Positions 28,187-28,239 of a DNA stretch of 28,239 nt are shown here, in pieces; within the stretch, counting starts at the first letter, position 1, and each line of letters begins with the position of its first letter. A program made the translations under genes and the position numbers. The DNA comes from a virus. A model generated the notes under the pieces. It saw nothing but the letters and a program-made list of their open reading frames with translations, was not told where the DNA came from and did not search any database. Location: positions 1 through 28,239 of IMG/VR virus record IMGVR_UViG_3300036985_000578; one strand, 5' to 3'.

Positions 28187-28239
28187 TTATGCTGGAATGT
28201 CTAATGTGCAATCCAAAAATACATTAAACAAATCAATTT
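28187..28239 (-). CDS. 3' end of a structural gene (partial)
   Basis: Only the last codons are visible. The frame ends ...IDLFNVFLDCTLDIPA and stops with two stop codons (TAA TAA). Position upstream of the major tail genes suggests a head-tail joining or tail-terminator protein, but that is inference. The start lies outside the window. Confidence 0.5.
   Translation of the reverse strand, partial: IDLFNVFLDCTLDIPA

Noticed and set aside
1-28239. CRISPR arrays, insertion sequences, tRNA genes, integrase or attachment sites
   Set aside because: No regularly spaced repeat-spacer series, transposase motif, tRNA cloverleaf or recombinase motif was seen by eye. A faint copy outside the genes could be missed.

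Overview
The window looks like most of the genome of a tailed dsDNA bacteriophage with a long non-contractile, siphovirus-type tail (tape-measure protein, tail-assembly chaperone pair, J-like tail tip). The host is probably a Gram-negative bacterium: there is an Rz1-like lipoprotein spanin, a Zn peptidase endolysin, sigma70-type promoters and host-type DnaA boxes. The low GC, small overlapping genes and many aquatic-phage-type orphan proteins would fit a freshwater or marine proteobacterial host, but that is inference. No integrase, CI-type repressor, portal, capsid or terminase is seen. The last group would lie beyond the edges.

Left arm, 29-5962, minus strand. A divergent promoter region (5963-6112) starts a leftward early operon: a 59-aa helix-turn-helix protein, a VRR-NUC nuclease, a 360-base non-coding block, an ABC-ATPase/acetyltransferase fusion, a replisome-organiser-like protein, a helicase-loader-like protein, a PD-(D/E)XK-type protein, a NinB-like recombination protein, a Ref-like nuclease, a DUF5856-like protein, an HNH nuclease and orphans. 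The non-coding block (5083-5441) is the most remarkable part. It has six same-orientation DnaA boxes (five perfect), phased GCGTTTT repeats and AT-rich DNA, so it is a candidate replication origin. Inside it is a strong leftward promoter whose -10 box overlaps a DnaA box; that promoter starts a roughly 110-nt highly folded RNA ending in a terminator-like stem plus U7.

Middle, 6113-10283, plus strand. A rightward early operon has two near-identical promoters (17-bp spacers, TATTAT -10 boxes), each followed by a short hairpin and a tandem GGAAACT leader. It encodes a cysteine-peptidase-like protein, many tiny proteins, and a recombination cassette: Sak/DUF1071-type annealase, YqaJ-type exonuclease and an SSB-like protein.

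Right arm, 10276-28239, minus strand. This is the late operon, read from the right edge: two tandem paralogous major tail proteins, connector/completion protein, chaperone pair with a possible -1 frameshift, tape measure, distal tail proteins, a GNAT enzyme, J-like tip, tail-fibre and fibre-tip genes, a second GNAT, lysis cassette (XhlA-like, M15 endolysin, holin-like, overlapping spanin-like pair) and an HTH-metallophosphoesterase. It ends by overlapping the rightward operon tail to tail. The layout is consistent with a circularly permuted genome in which the head and packaging genes sit between the left and right edges of the window.
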